DNA of 64,000 nucleotides from Marinobacter sp. ANT_B65 (GTDB taxonomy: Bacteria; Pseudomonadota; Gammaproteobacteria; Pseudomonadales; Oleiphilaceae): NCBI RefSeq assembly GCF_002407605.1, contig NZ_NXGV01000001.1, positions 186,643 through 250,642 of the forward strand. Reading direction: 5' to 3'. Below the pieces are notes generated by a model. It searched no databases, was not told where the DNA came from, and worked only from the letters and a program-made list of their open reading frames with translations. Both the position numbers and the translations under genes were made by a program. This document shows positions 35,299-44,526 of the stretch, in pieces (the first letter of the stretch is position 1; every line of letters begins with the position of its first letter).

Positions 35299-35322
35299 GG
35301 GAGGGCGTTTAAACGCCCTCCC
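35299..35322. terminator. Palindromic hairpin between convergent genes
   Basis: A perfect 24-bp palindrome lies between the convergent deaminase and rubredoxin-fusion genes, followed on the plus strand by GGTTTATT. It probably terminates the Mo-hydroxylase operon. Confidence 0.65.
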
Positions 35323-35350
35323 GGTTTATTCCTTTCAGTAACGGGCTTTC

Positions 35351-36241
35351 TCAGACCGAAAGCAGGACGAAGTCATCCTTGGTAACCAGACACTCCGGGC
35401 ACACCCAATCATCCGGGATGTCATCAAATGGCGTTCCTGGCGGAATGCCTGAGTCCGGGTCACCTACCGTCTCATCATAGATCCAGCCGCACACCTGACA
35501 CACCCATTGGGGAGCTGCGCCTTCACTGGCCTGGGCAGGCGGTTGTCCGGTGGAATCGTTGGCTGCTTGTTCGCGGATTGCACCAAGGCGGCGTTCGAAT
35601 GCCAGCCGGCCCTTCTGTTCCAGCTCAAATGCCCGCAAGACCCTCGCTTCAACGCGCGCCTGCCGGTCCTGGGTGGTGGCGTAGCGGTGTACGGTCATAC
35701 GCCCCAGAGAAACATGGAACTTCTCATCAGGAATGATCTTCTGAAGCATCGCGCGGGTGCTTTCGGGGATTCGCGGCAGCAGTCCCTCGAAGGCGTCCAT
35801 GGCGCCCAGTTCTCCGGTGATATTATGGGCCGCTACCCGTTCCAGGGTATCGTCGCCGCTGGCGTAAAATTCGCTGACCCACTCAACCCATTCGGGTTCC
35901 GGTGACCAGCCCTCCATGGATGTCCCCAGAGACTGCAGGTGGGACAGGATCAGCTTGTAGTGTTTGCCTTCGTCGGCGACTTGCTGGCACAGTCCAATAA
36001 ACACCTCTGGTTCCGGGGTGTCCCGGAGCCACGAACCAATAAATCCAGCGGCTTCCTGTTCATACCAGCACTGGAATTTAAGCCATTCAAGCAGTTCAGC
36101 CCGATCCAGTGGCTGGTAGCCGCCAAAACTCTTTTCCGGCTCGGAGAGAGCGTCCCGGCGCTGTTCAAGGGTTCTTACCAGATCATCATAGAAAACTTTC
36201 GGGTCGACAGCGGGTTTCTGCATGGCGGTAGCGCTACTCAT
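35351..36241 (-). CDS. Ferritin-like diiron protein fused to rubredoxin
   Basis: The 296-residue protein joins an N-terminal helical ferritin-like domain with a C-terminal rubredoxin. Two E-x-x-H pairs (E91/H94 in DEGKH and E173/H176 in DEKFH), plus acidic residues near 61-63 and 144, fit a diiron site. The rubredoxin has C248, C251, C281 and C284 ([14 protein letters not shown]). The domain order is that of rubrerythrin, but the N-terminal part is far longer (about 230 residues) and unlike typical rubrerythrins. It may be a peroxide-handling protein or a diiron oxygenase with its own electron donor. Its start overlaps the stop of the amidohydrolase upstream, so the two act together. Confidence 0.75.
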   Translation of the reverse strand: MSSATAMQKPAVDPKVFYDDLVRTLEQRRDALSEPEKSFGGYQPLDRAELLEWLKFQCWYEQEAAGFIGSWLRDTPEPEVFIGLCQQVADEGKHYKLILSHLQSLGTSMEGWSPEPEWVEWVSEFYASGDDTLERVAAHNITGELGAMDAFEGLLPRIPESTRAMLQKIIPDEKFHVSLGRMTVHRYATTQDRQARVEARVLRAFELEQKGRLAFERRLGAIREQAANDSTGQPPAQASEGAAPQWVCQVCGWIYDETVGDPDSGIPPGTPFDDIPDDWVCPECLVTKDDFVLLSV

Positions 36242-37440
36242 ACAGCCTCCTTCAGTTCTGCGGTCTGCTTCTGGTCGTGAATAGCGTCATACCACTTGCC
36301 GTTACGCAGGCATCCCACCGCTCGCAGTCGACGCTGGGCAACGATTTCCTCATTGCCGTCGGACAGAGTGCAAGGACCTTCCTCGATATCCAGCACGCTG
36401 ACTTCAGCCGGCCGCCCGATACTCAGCGAGCCATAGGTGTCCTGCTTGTTGATGGCGCGGGCCGGGTTAATGGTGGTCATGGCGATGACCTGATCCAGTG
36501 GTACGTCGAGAGCCCAGATTTTGGACATGGTGGTGGACAGCGAATACACCGGCCCGTCCACGTTGAACACGTTCAGGTCGGTAGAGATAGTGGTCGGGGG
36601 ATAACCCCGTTCGATCAGCCTCCGTGCTGTGCGGAAGTGGAAGTCCCCGGCGGAATGACCGATGTCCATGAGCACGCCCCGCTCGTAGGCATCCTTGTAG
36701 GCTTTGGTCGGCTCGCCGTTCTGGTCGAGCTGGCCACCGCCGCCGCGGCAGGCGTGGGTGATCATGTCGCCCTTACGAAGCTTGTAAAGCAGCTTTTCCG
36801 TGTCCAGTACCGGTGTGTGCGGGAAGGCGCCTAGGTGGATCATGACGGGCAGGTCCGGAGCAATCTGGTGGGCAGCTTCCAGAAATGGCGACCGGTCCGG
36901 GTCATCGGTAATGGTTGCCCGCACCTTGAAGCCGACGATGACATCGCGGTTGTCATCCACCACTTTTTTTGCAGATTCAACATCGATATTGCGCTCATCA
37001 TCTGCAATGCGCAGGTAGTGGCAGACGAATGTTTTGTTGGCCAGGTAGATCTGCGAAGGGTCGAGAAGAGCGAATATTTTGGTTTTGGTGTCAGGGTGGT
37101 CAATGATGCCCTTGCGGGCGAGCCCGAAAATGGTGCTGCTGGTGGTCCCTGCGTCGACCATGATTGGCACCCCTGAATCGACCCCCATGAGATCCGTTGG
37201 CAGACAGAAGTCGCCCAGCCCGGTGTAGCAGTGGGTATGTAGATCGATCAGGCCGGGAGTCACAACCTTGTTGGTCATGTCCAGAACCCGGGCGTCTGCG
37301 TATTGCAGGCCGGCATCCGGTCCAACGGCAATAATGGTGTCACCCTTGGTGACGACGTCGGCAATGCCGTCGAACCCGTTAGCGGGGTCGATAACCCGGC
37401 CGCCTTTCAATACCTGCACATCGTTTTGCGCGGAAGGCAT
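36238..37440 (-). CDS. Dihydroorotase-like amidohydrolase/deacetylase
   Basis: This 400-residue amidohydrolase has [16 protein letters not shown] (first metal motif), GFKVRATI with the Lys expected to be carboxylated as a metal bridge, [11 protein letters not shown] and STDLNVFN. It resembles the Atu3266/EF0837-type amidohydrolase/deacetylase group rather than true dihydroorotase or dihydropyrimidinase. Ring opening or amide hydrolysis is the likely chemistry; the substrate is unknown. It is the first gene of a two-gene operon with the ferritin-rubredoxin fusion. A sigma-54 element (37566) and a RutR-like site (37626) lie upstream. Confidence 0.8.
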   Translation of the reverse strand: MPSAQNDVQVLKGGRVIDPANGFDGIADVVTKGDTIIAVGPDAGLQYADARVLDMTNKVVTPGLIDLHTHCYTGLGDFCLPTDLMGVDSGVPIMVDAGTTSSTIFGLARKGIIDHPDTKTKIFALLDPSQIYLANKTFVCHYLRIADDERNIDVESAKKVVDDNRDVIVGFKVRATITDDPDRSPFLEAAHQIAPDLPVMIHLGAFPHTPVLDTEKLLYKLRKGDMITHACRGGGGQLDQNGEPTKAYKDAYERGVLMDIGHSAGDFHFRTARRLIERGYPPTTISTDLNVFNVDGPVYSLSTTMSKIWALDVPLDQVIAMTTINPARAINKQDTYGSLSIGRPAEVSVLDIEEGPCTLSDGNEEIVAQRRLRAVGCLRNGKWYDAIHDQKQTAELKEAV

Positions 37441-37565
37441 AGCATTCCTCCAGAATCTCTCGAGAACCGTACGCCGGAGAGGCGTTATGACAGAGGAATG
37501 TCATCTTGACTCAGGAGTCTGATCCAGGAGGTTCTCTCGGCCCGGAAATTCCCTGAGAAAGGCCA

Positions 37566-37581
37566 AGCAGGATATATGCCA
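37566..37581 (-). promoter_or_regulatory. Sigma-54 promoter for the leftward amidohydrolase operon
   Basis: Minus strand TGGCATATATCCTGCT has TGGCA, GG-N10-GC spacing and CTGCT. Transcription would start near 37556, about 115 bases before ATG 37440. Confidence 0.5.
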
Positions 37582-37625
37582 GCGATTCCGGAGGCGTCGT
37601 TAATGGCCGGAACATCAGGTAATTA

Positions 37626-37641
37626 ATGATCAGATGGTCAA
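37626..37641. promoter_or_regulatory. RutR-like operator
   Basis: ATGATCAGATGGTCAA matches 12 of 14 fixed positions of the RutR consensus. It lies 44 bases upstream of the leftward sigma-54 element. Confidence 0.55.
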
Positions 37642-37745
37642 TAAAGCTGTTTGTTTATGGTGCAAGTTGAAGCGAAATGAGCGCTTGCGGTGCATCTGGA
37701 AGCCAGATTCAGGGTGCTCACTGACGACGGGCAAGGTCTGAGGCG

Positions 37746-37761
37746 TGGCATAGCGATTGCT
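37746..37761 (+). promoter_or_regulatory. Sigma-54 promoter for the rightward deaminase gene
   Basis: TGGCATAGCGATTGCT, followed by TTTT, is one of the two best sigma-54 matches in the window. The predicted start near 37772 falls inside the RutR-like palindrome at 37770-37785. Confidence 0.7.
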
Positions 37762-37769
37762 TTTAAAAA

Positions 37770-37785
37770 CTGATCAATTGGTCAG
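37770..37785. promoter_or_regulatory. RutR-like operator over a transcription start
   Basis: CTGATCAATTGGTCAG matches 11 of 14 fixed positions and is a palindrome with one imperfect pair. It covers the predicted start of the sigma-54 promoter, a classical repressor position, 18 bases before ATG 37804. Confidence 0.62.
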
Positions 37786-37803
37786 AAAGTATCAGGAGTC
37801 AGT

Positions 37804-39150
37804 ATGTCCAGTTTTGCAATCTGCCATGCCGCGATATTCACTGTTGATCCTCGCGATCGGGTGATTCCGGCTGGCACCCTGGTGGTGCAGGACGGCATCA
37901 TTACCCAGATAGGCGATGACAGAGAGGTAAACATCCCGGAAGGCTGTGAGGTGATTGATGCCCGGGGGCACGCCCTATTGCCGGGGCTGATCGACTGCCA
38001 CTCCCATTCCAGCCTGATGCGGGGTGTCACGGAAAACATGCCGCTGATGGAGTGGCTGCCATGGTACCAACTGGAACACCGGGCGATGACAGAAGAGTTC
38101 GCCTACCATTCCGCCCGCCTGTGCTATCTGGAAGCTCTGCAGTCCGGCACTACCTGTGTTATGGACATGTTCCGTTTCATGGATCGCTGCGCTGATGCGG
38201 CTGCCGAGCTGGGCCTGAGGGTTCAGCTGGCGCCTTATGTGGCAGACAAGCCTGGTAAGGATTTTTTCTCTACCCGGGAAGAAAACCGCCGGCTGATCCA
38301 TAGCCATCATGAATCCCGGAACGGTCGCATCCGTGTATGGATGGGGCTGGAACATCTGTTTTACTGTACCGAAGACGCCTATCGCGAGGCGGCTCAGCTG
38401 AGTCGGGAATATGGCGTGGGCATTCATACCCATTGCAGCGAGCAGAAAGAGGAAGAACAGGCGGTCACCGCCGAGCTGGGTCGCCGGTCACTGGCGATGC
38501 TGGATCACTACGGAATTCTGGGTGAACGGACTCTGTTGGCCCATTGTGTCTGGCTGAACGATGACGAAATCGCCCGGGTAGCGGGCACTGGTACCAGCAT
38601 TGCCCATTGCCCGGTAAGTAACGCAAAACTGGCCAGCGGTGTGGCGCGAGTGCCGGAAATGCTTGCGGCCGGCGTAACGGTGGGACTCGGCACCGATGGT
38701 CCTGTCTGCAATAACAGCCTGAACATGTTTGAGGAAATGAAGTTCGCCTCCCTCATTCAGAAGGCTACCCGACTCGACGCCACCACCATGCCCGCCGACC
38801 AGATCCTGCGCATGGCTACCATAAACGGAGCAAGAGCACTGGGGCTGGACCAGGAGATAGGTTCTCTGGAGGTGGGCAAAAAGGCTGATTTACTATTGCT
38901 GGACCTTATGACGGCTAACATGACGCCGGTCAGCGTGAATGAAGCTGGCGGCAGTCTGTTGTGGAATCTGGTGTTTTCTGCAGGTAGCACGAATGTGGCC
39001 GGAGTCTGGGTGGATGGCGTTCGCCTGATTGAAAACGGCGAAGCTACTCAGGTTTGCCAGTCCTCAGTCATTGTCGCGGCCCAGCGCCAGGGCCTGGCCC
39101 TGCATGAAGCCGGGCAGAAGTTTTCGCATACCCTAACCACCATGATTTGA
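37804..39150 (+). CDS. Amidohydrolase, ATZ/TRZ-type deaminase (copy B)
   Basis: This 448-residue paralogue of the 33893 gene has GLIDCHSHSSLMRG, GIHTHCSEQKEEE, LLAHCVW and GTDGPVCNNSLNMFEEMK. The AGGAG ribosome site is 7 bases before ATG 37804. It is probably a deaminase of a pyrimidine, purine or triazine-like ring. It is followed after 27 bases by a 2OG-Fe(II) dioxygenase, so an oxidation-plus-deamination pair is likely. Expression is probably under sigma-54 with a RutR-like repressor. Confidence 0.84.
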   Translation: MSSFAICHAAIFTVDPRDRVIPAGTLVVQDGIITQIGDDREVNIPEGCEVIDARGHALLPGLIDCHSHSSLMRGVTENMPLMEWLPWYQLEHRAMTEEFAYHSARLCYLEALQSGTTCVMDMFRFMDRCADAAAELGLRVQLAPYVADKPGKDFFSTREENRRLIHSHHESRNGRIRVWMGLEHLFYCTEDAYREAAQLSREYGVGIHTHCSEQKEEEQAVTAELGRRSLAMLDHYGILGERTLLAHCVWLNDDEIARVAGTGTSIAHCPVSNAKLASGVARVPEMLAAGVTVGLGTDGPVCNNSLNMFEEMKFASLIQKATRLDATTMPADQILRMATINGARALGLDQEIGSLEVGKKADLLLLDLMTANMTPVSVNEAGGSLLWNLVFSAGSTNVAGVWVDGVRLIENGEATQVCQSSVIVAAQRQGLALHEAGQKFSHTLTTMI

Positions 39151-39177
39151 TGATATCTGCGACTCTGGAACAACACT

Positions 39178-40128
39178 ATGTCTTCATTACCTGTTATTTC
39201 CCTGAAGGGCTTGCGCAGCAGCAACCTTCAAGAGCGCCTGGCCACTGCGGCGGAACTGGGCCATGCATGCCGTGACGTCGGTTTTTTCTACGTGACCGAT
39301 CACGATATTCCCCTGGCAGTCTGCAAAGGTGCCTTTGATCTCGCCAGGCAAGTCTTCGCATTACCAGCGGACGACAAGGCAGCCATGTCGATCAGGCGTT
39401 CACCTCATAATCGTGGCTATGTGGCCATGGCCGACGAGAAGCTGAACCCGGAATCGGGTGCAGACATGAAGGAGGCGTTCAATATCGGGACAGACTTCCC
39501 TGAAGGTCACCCTGATGTTCTGGCTGGCAAACCCTTTCGGGGTGTCAATTTCTGGCCACCAATCGAGGGCTGGAGGGAGCAGGCCCTGAACTATTTTGAT
39601 CACTGCCTGGAACTGGGAAGGACAATTCATCGTGGCTTCAGCCTCGATCTTGGGTTGAGCGAAGATTTTTTTGCGCAGCATCTGACCCTGCCCATTGCGA
39701 CTTTGCGAATGCTCCGTTATCCGCCGACTGCCGGAAGCACGGATCGCGAAGATGGGGGCGCAGGTACCCACTCGGACTATGGCAATATCACCATCCTCGC
39801 AACGGATGAGGTGGCAGGACTGGAGGTTCTCAATCGAAAAGGGGAATGGATTCAGGCGCCTCATGTGCCTGGAGCCTTTGTCTGCAATATCGGTGACTGC
39901 CTGATGCGCTGGAGCAACGATGTATATGTCTCCACTCCCCACAGGGTCAGGCCGCCGGCCAGGGAACGTTACGCGATTGCTTTCTTTCTCGAAGTGAATC
40001 CTGCGTCAGTGATAGACCCAAGGGATGTTATGCCGGACCAGGTGCCGAAATATGAGCCGGTGACATGCGCTGAATATCTGGCTGCGCGACTCAACGCCAC
40101 CTACGATCACCGTCAGGCCGAAACCTGA
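39178..40128 (+). CDS. 2-oxoglutarate/Fe(II) dioxygenase, isopenicillin N synthase-like (copy 2)
   Basis: The 316-residue enzyme has iron ligands H198 and D200 (AGTHSDYGN) and H255 (STPHRVR), and R264 (RYAIAFF) for 2-oxoglutarate; the usual Ser after R-x is Ala here. The N-terminal part shows GFFYVTDHDIP. It is in the same transcription unit as deaminase copy B. It resembles copy 3 (46032-47042) more than copy 1, sharing RGY-AxAxE and DMKE/DLKE-(A/S)F-(N/S)IG segments. Substrate is unknown; a methylated or oxidised nucleobase is the best guess from context. Confidence 0.84.
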   Translation: MSSLPVISLKGLRSSNLQERLATAAELGHACRDVGFFYVTDHDIPLAVCKGAFDLARQVFALPADDKAAMSIRRSPHNRGYVAMADEKLNPESGADMKEAFNIGTDFPEGHPDVLAGKPFRGVNFWPPIEGWREQALNYFDHCLELGRTIHRGFSLDLGLSEDFFAQHLTLPIATLRMLRYPPTAGSTDREDGGAGTHSDYGNITILATDEVAGLEVLNRKGEWIQAPHVPGAFVCNIGDCLMRWSNDVYVSTPHRVRPPARERYAIAFFLEVNPASVIDPRDVMPDQVPKYEPVTCAEYLAARLNATYDHRQAET

Positions 40129-40137
40129 AGGGTGAAG

Positions 40138-40157
40138 GCCGGGCTCACAGGCCCGGC
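40138..40157. terminator. Hairpin between convergent genes
   Basis: GCCGGGC (40138-40144) pairs with GCCCGGC (40151-40157) around a 6-base loop, 10 bases after the dioxygenase stop. A T-run (GGTTTTT) comes only 10 bases later, so it is a moderate terminator candidate. Confidence 0.55.
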
Positions 40158-40182
40158 TGGCGTATGTTGGTTTTTGCTTTGC

Positions 40183-40992
<810 letters not shown>

Positions 40993-41919
40993 TCAGGTAC
41001 GTTCTTCCCGGATAAAGGGGGCTCCCAGAGCTCCCGGTTGACTGCTGATATCCCGCTTCGACGCGGCCACCCAGATCATTACGCCAAGAGTAATGGCATA
41101 GGGCGCCATGAATACGAAGTACTGGGGTAGTTTGATGCCCGATGCCGCCAGCTGGGGTATCAGTGCTTCAATACAGCCAAACAGGAGGGCTCCGGCGAGT
41201 GCTTTCCACGGGGACCAGCGGGCGAAAATAACCAGAGCGACAGCTATCCAGCCCCGGCCGGCGGTCATATTGGATATCCAGAGTTTGTTGCTGAGTACAG
41301 CGATGAAAGCGCCAGCAAGACCGATCAGGGCGGCGCCAATCATGATCGCCGCCAAACGATAACCCAGCACTGATATGCCGGCGGCATCTGCAGCCTGTGG
41401 GTTCTCGCCAACTGCCCGCAGCCGCAGGCCGGGGGTTGTTCTGTTCAGGGCCCAGACAGCGACCACGAAGATCACCGGGACGAGGTACACCACAACATTC
41501 TGTATGAAGAAGCGTCCCACATATGGCAGCTCGGATAGCGGCCAGAGTGCTATGGCTCCCAGCCCGGAAACCGGCTGATTGGTCCAGCCCATCAGTGTGC
41601 CTGTCAATGTGGTCAGCCCCTGGCAGAAAAACACCAGAACCAGCCCGGAAATGACCTGGTTGATGCGCATAACCAGCACCATCAGGGCAAATAGAAGAGA
41701 GACCACGCTGGCCGCAATCATGGCTATCGCTAAAGCGACAGCCGTATTGTCAAAGGTAAGGGCGGCGCCGACACCGATAACGGCGCCAACCAGCATCAGC
41801 CCTTCAGCACCGAGTGCCAGCACGCCGGATTTCTCGGTGATGATCAGCCCGAGGGCGGCCAGTGCAAAAGGAACAGCGAATTCAGGAATGTTACCCATCC
41901 AGCTGGTAATCAGGTCCAT
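40993..41919 (-). CDS. ABC transporter permease (pyrimidine-locus importer, subunit 2)
   Basis: This 308-residue membrane permease has about nine hydrophobic segments. ALGLIITEKSGVLALGAEGL and RLRAVGENPQAADAAGISVL and WISNMTAGRGWIAVALVIFA are family landmarks. It pairs with the next permease gene upstream. It belongs to the set ATPase-permease-permease with the adjacent BMP binding protein, so this importer is complete. Confidence 0.88.
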   Translation of the reverse strand: MDLITSWMGNIPEFAVPFALAALGLIITEKSGVLALGAEGLMLVGAVIGVGAALTFDNTAVALAIAMIAASVVSLLFALMVLVMRINQVISGLVLVFFCQGLTTLTGTLMGWTNQPVSGLGAIALWPLSELPYVGRFFIQNVVVYLVPVIFVVAVWALNRTTPGLRLRAVGENPQAADAAGISVLGYRLAAIMIGAALIGLAGAFIAVLSNKLWISNMTAGRGWIAVALVIFARWSPWKALAGALLFGCIEALIPQLAASGIKLPQYFVFMAPYAITLGVMIWVAASKRDISSQPGALGAPFIREERT

Positions 41920-41921
41920 GG

Positions 41922-43013
41922 TCAGTCTCCCCCCTGAACGCGACGGATACGATGACGGATAAAGAAGTCCGAAGATGCAACGCAGATCACCAGCACGGCC
42001 TGGATAAGCTGCACCATGGCAAATGGAATCTGGTAGAACACCTGCAGACTGCGGCCCGATACGAACAGAGTGGCAATCAGCAGAGCAGCACAGGTGGCCG
42101 CGATGGGGTTGTTACGTGCGAGAAACGCGATGAGAATCCCGGAAAAACCATAACCTGCATAGAATGAGTGTGTAAGGCGGCCTTCCTGTCCTGCGGCTAC
42201 CATCAGGCCAGCCAGCCCGGCAAGAGCACCGGAGAAGAGAACCGCAATCAAAATGGTTTTTGCCACAGGAACCCCGACAGCCCCTGCTACTTTTGGGCTT
42301 TTGTCCACAAAGCGAAGATACAGGCCGGCGCGGGAGATATTGACGAACCAGAGTACGATCAGTGCAATCACAATGGCGATAGGGATCGAAAGGCTGAGGC
42401 CGTTGCCAAGTTCTGGCAGGAGCTCAAAGCTGTCGTACTTGGGCGAATAGGGAAAGGCGTCCTTTGGGTCCTTCCAGGGACCATACATCAGGTGCAGCAG
42501 GACATTGATTGCGATGTAGTTCAGCATCAATGTGGAGACAATCTCGTTAACCTGCAGTTTGAGTTTCAGCAACACAGGTGCAACTGCCCAGAGCAGCCCA
42601 CACACCATGGCTACGGCCATCATCAGGGGCAAGCGCATGCCCGGGCTGCCGATGTCCCAAATAGTGACGGCTGTTGCGCCTATAGCCCCGAATATCATCT
42701 GGCCTTCGAGCCCCAGATTCCAGAATCTGGCCCGGAATGCCAGGCAGCCAGCCAGGCCGACCATAATCAGTGGTGATGCCTGAAACAGCACAGACTTCAG
42801 GCTTTGGGCATCAAACAGTGTGAGAATGACAAATTCGTTCAGTAGCTCTCCGGCAGGTACGCCCGCCAATACCAGTATGATGCCGGACAACAATAGTCCC
42901 AGAATCATTGATGCCCCGAGGATCAGAGCCTGCCAGGGCCACGCCATCTGTTGGCGGACTTCCAGAGTGTATCTGCGGTTCAGCAGGGGGCGCCTTAATG
43001 CAAAGTCAGACAT
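41922..43013 (-). CDS. ABC transporter permease (pyrimidine-locus importer, subunit 1)
   Basis: The 363-residue permease has the conserved RFWNLGLEGQMIFGAIGATA loop and the helix bundle of BMP-type importers. It overlaps the ATPase gene by 8 bases and is separated from the second permease by 2 bases. The lack of a RutG-type permease in the rut operon suggests this importer takes over uracil or thymine uptake. Confidence 0.88.
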   Translation of the reverse strand: MSDFALRRPLLNRRYTLEVRQQMAWPWQALILGASMILGLLLSGIILVLAGVPAGELLNEFVILTLFDAQSLKSVLFQASPLIMVGLAGCLAFRARFWNLGLEGQMIFGAIGATAVTIWDIGSPGMRLPLMMAVAMVCGLLWAVAPVLLKLKLQVNEIVSTLMLNYIAINVLLHLMYGPWKDPKDAFPYSPKYDSFELLPELGNGLSLSIPIAIVIALIVLWFVNISRAGLYLRFVDKSPKVAGAVGVPVAKTILIAVLFSGALAGLAGLMVAAGQEGRLTHSFYAGYGFSGILIAFLARNNPIAATCAALLIATLFVSGRSLQVFYQIPFAMVQLIQAVLVICVASSDFFIRHRIRRVQGGD

Positions 43014-44526
43014 GGTTCACCATTGCTTGCCCGATGGCCTGGCGGTCAGCCGGCTGTGAAAATTCGGCCACGATGCGGCCGGCGGACATGACGCCAATCC
43101 GGTCTGCCATGGCCATGACTTCATCCAGGTCCTCACTGATCAGGAGCACCGCTGCGCCGTCATCCCGCGCTGCCCGCAACCTGTCGCGGACAGCTTCTGT
43201 GGCCTTTACATCCAGGCCGCGACTCGGGCTATGGGCAAGCACCAGTCTGGGTGGGTGGTTGAATTCCCGGGCTATGACCAGCTTCTGGGCATTCCCCCCG
43301 GAAAGCAGGGCGGCTTTCTGTTTCAGGGACCGGACGCCCTGGACATCAAACTGCCGTACCGCTTCTGCAGCATCCGCTTCAATCGCCCGGGTTTTCAGGT
43401 ACCAGAAGGGGCCATAACGGCCGGAGTGAATATCACCAAGAGCAAAGTTGTCGGCTATAGAAAGAGGGCCGGCCAGCGCAGCGCCATAGCGGTCAGCTGG
43501 TATGGAGGCAATGCCAATATCGCGCCTTCTGGCTGCGTCGAAATCCGCAAGGTCGCCTTCGCCGACTATTTCCATTTGTCCTTCTACCGGTTCGGGAATA
43601 CCCATCAGGGCGTTGGCCAGTTCACTCTGGCCATTACCACCGACCCCCGCAAGCCCATAGATCTCGCCCTGGTTCAGGGTGAGGTCCAGACTGTTGAGTG
43701 CGCGTAGCGCGCCCGTGCTGGTAAGGCCTTTTACCTGCAGGTAGGGTGCCCCAGGCGCGCGTTTCTCAGTTGGGGCTGACTGGTCGGGGGCGGATTCACC
43801 CACGGTGAGTCTGATCAACTCATCTACAGACACAGAATCCGGTTTGAGGCTTTTGACTGTCTGGCCTGCCCGCATGATGGTGACCTGGTCTGCGTAGCGC
43901 AGGACATCGTTCATCTTGTGCGTCACCAGAATGACGGCTGCGCCCTCCCGGGCAAAGCCCTGCACTGTGGTCAGCAGCCGCTCGGCTTCTTCTTCGGTGA
44001 GTACCGCTGTCGGTTCGTCCAGGATCAACACCTTGGCTCCGGCCAGCAGTACTTTAAGAATCTCTACCCGCTGCTGTTCAGCTATGGATAGCTGGTCAAC
44101 ACGAGTATCGGGATTGATCTCAAATCCAATGCGCCTGGCCATGGCACGGATGTCATCAGACACCCGGCGCAGGCGTTCCCGGTAAAGCCCCGAAGTCTGG
44201 ATATGCCCCAGGTTCAGGAGAATATTTTCAGCAACAGTAAAAGGCATGACCAGTTTGAAGTGCTGGTGGACCATGCCAATGCCCAGCTTCGCTGCTTCTT
44301 TGGGGCCTTTGAGTTTTACCGGGTTATCATCAATGAACAGCGATCCGCCTTCGGGGCCATACAAGCCGGCCACAATGTTCATCAGGGATGACTTTCCGGC
44401 GCCGTTTTCCCCCAGCAGGGCATGCACCTCTCCCCACTTGGCGGTAAAGTCAGCGTCAGACAAGGCCTTGAAACCATCAAAGGTCTTGCTGACACCGCTC
44501 AGCTGGATCGCGTTCTGTTTATTCAT
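43006..44526 (-). CDS. ABC transporter ATPase (pyrimidine-locus importer)
   Basis: The 506-residue double ATPase has Walker A GENGAGKSS, SIAEQQRVEILKVLLAGAKV, Walker B LILDEPTAVL, then the second domain (GVGGNGQSELANALMG; LLSGGNAQKLVIAREF; AHSPSRGLDV). It overlaps the binding-protein gene by four bases. The second nucleotide site is degenerate, as in the other two ATPases in the window. Confidence 0.9.
   Translation of the reverse strand: MNKQNAIQLSGVSKTFDGFKALSDADFTAKWGEVHALLGENGAGKSSLMNIVAGLYGPEGGSLFIDDNPVKLKGPKEAAKLGIGMVHQHFKLVMPFTVAENILLNLGHIQTSGLYRERLRRVSDDIRAMARRIGFEINPDTRVDQLSIAEQQRVEILKVLLAGAKVLILDEPTAVLTEEEAERLLTTVQGFAREGAAVILVTHKMNDVLRYADQVTIMRAGQTVKSLKPDSVSVDELIRLTVGESAPDQSAPTEKRAPGAPYLQVKGLTSTGALRALNSLDLTLNQGEIYGLAGVGGNGQSELANALMGIPEPVEGQMEIVGEGDLADFDAARRRDIGIASIPADRYGAALAGPLSIADNFALGDIHSGRYGPFWYLKTRAIEADAAEAVRQFDVQGVRSLKQKAALLSGGNAQKLVIAREFNHPPRLVLAHSPSRGLDVKATEAVRDRLRAARDDGAAVLLISEDLDEVMAMADRIGVMSAGRIVAEFSQPADRQAIGQAMVNHV

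Larger units (their letters stand above)
37441..37803. other. Divergent regulatory region
   Basis: The 363-bp gap holds one sigma-54 element for each direction (37566-37581 minus, 37746-37761 plus) and one RutR-like site associated with each (37626-37641, 37770-37785). I see no gene in it. Confidence 0.65.
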
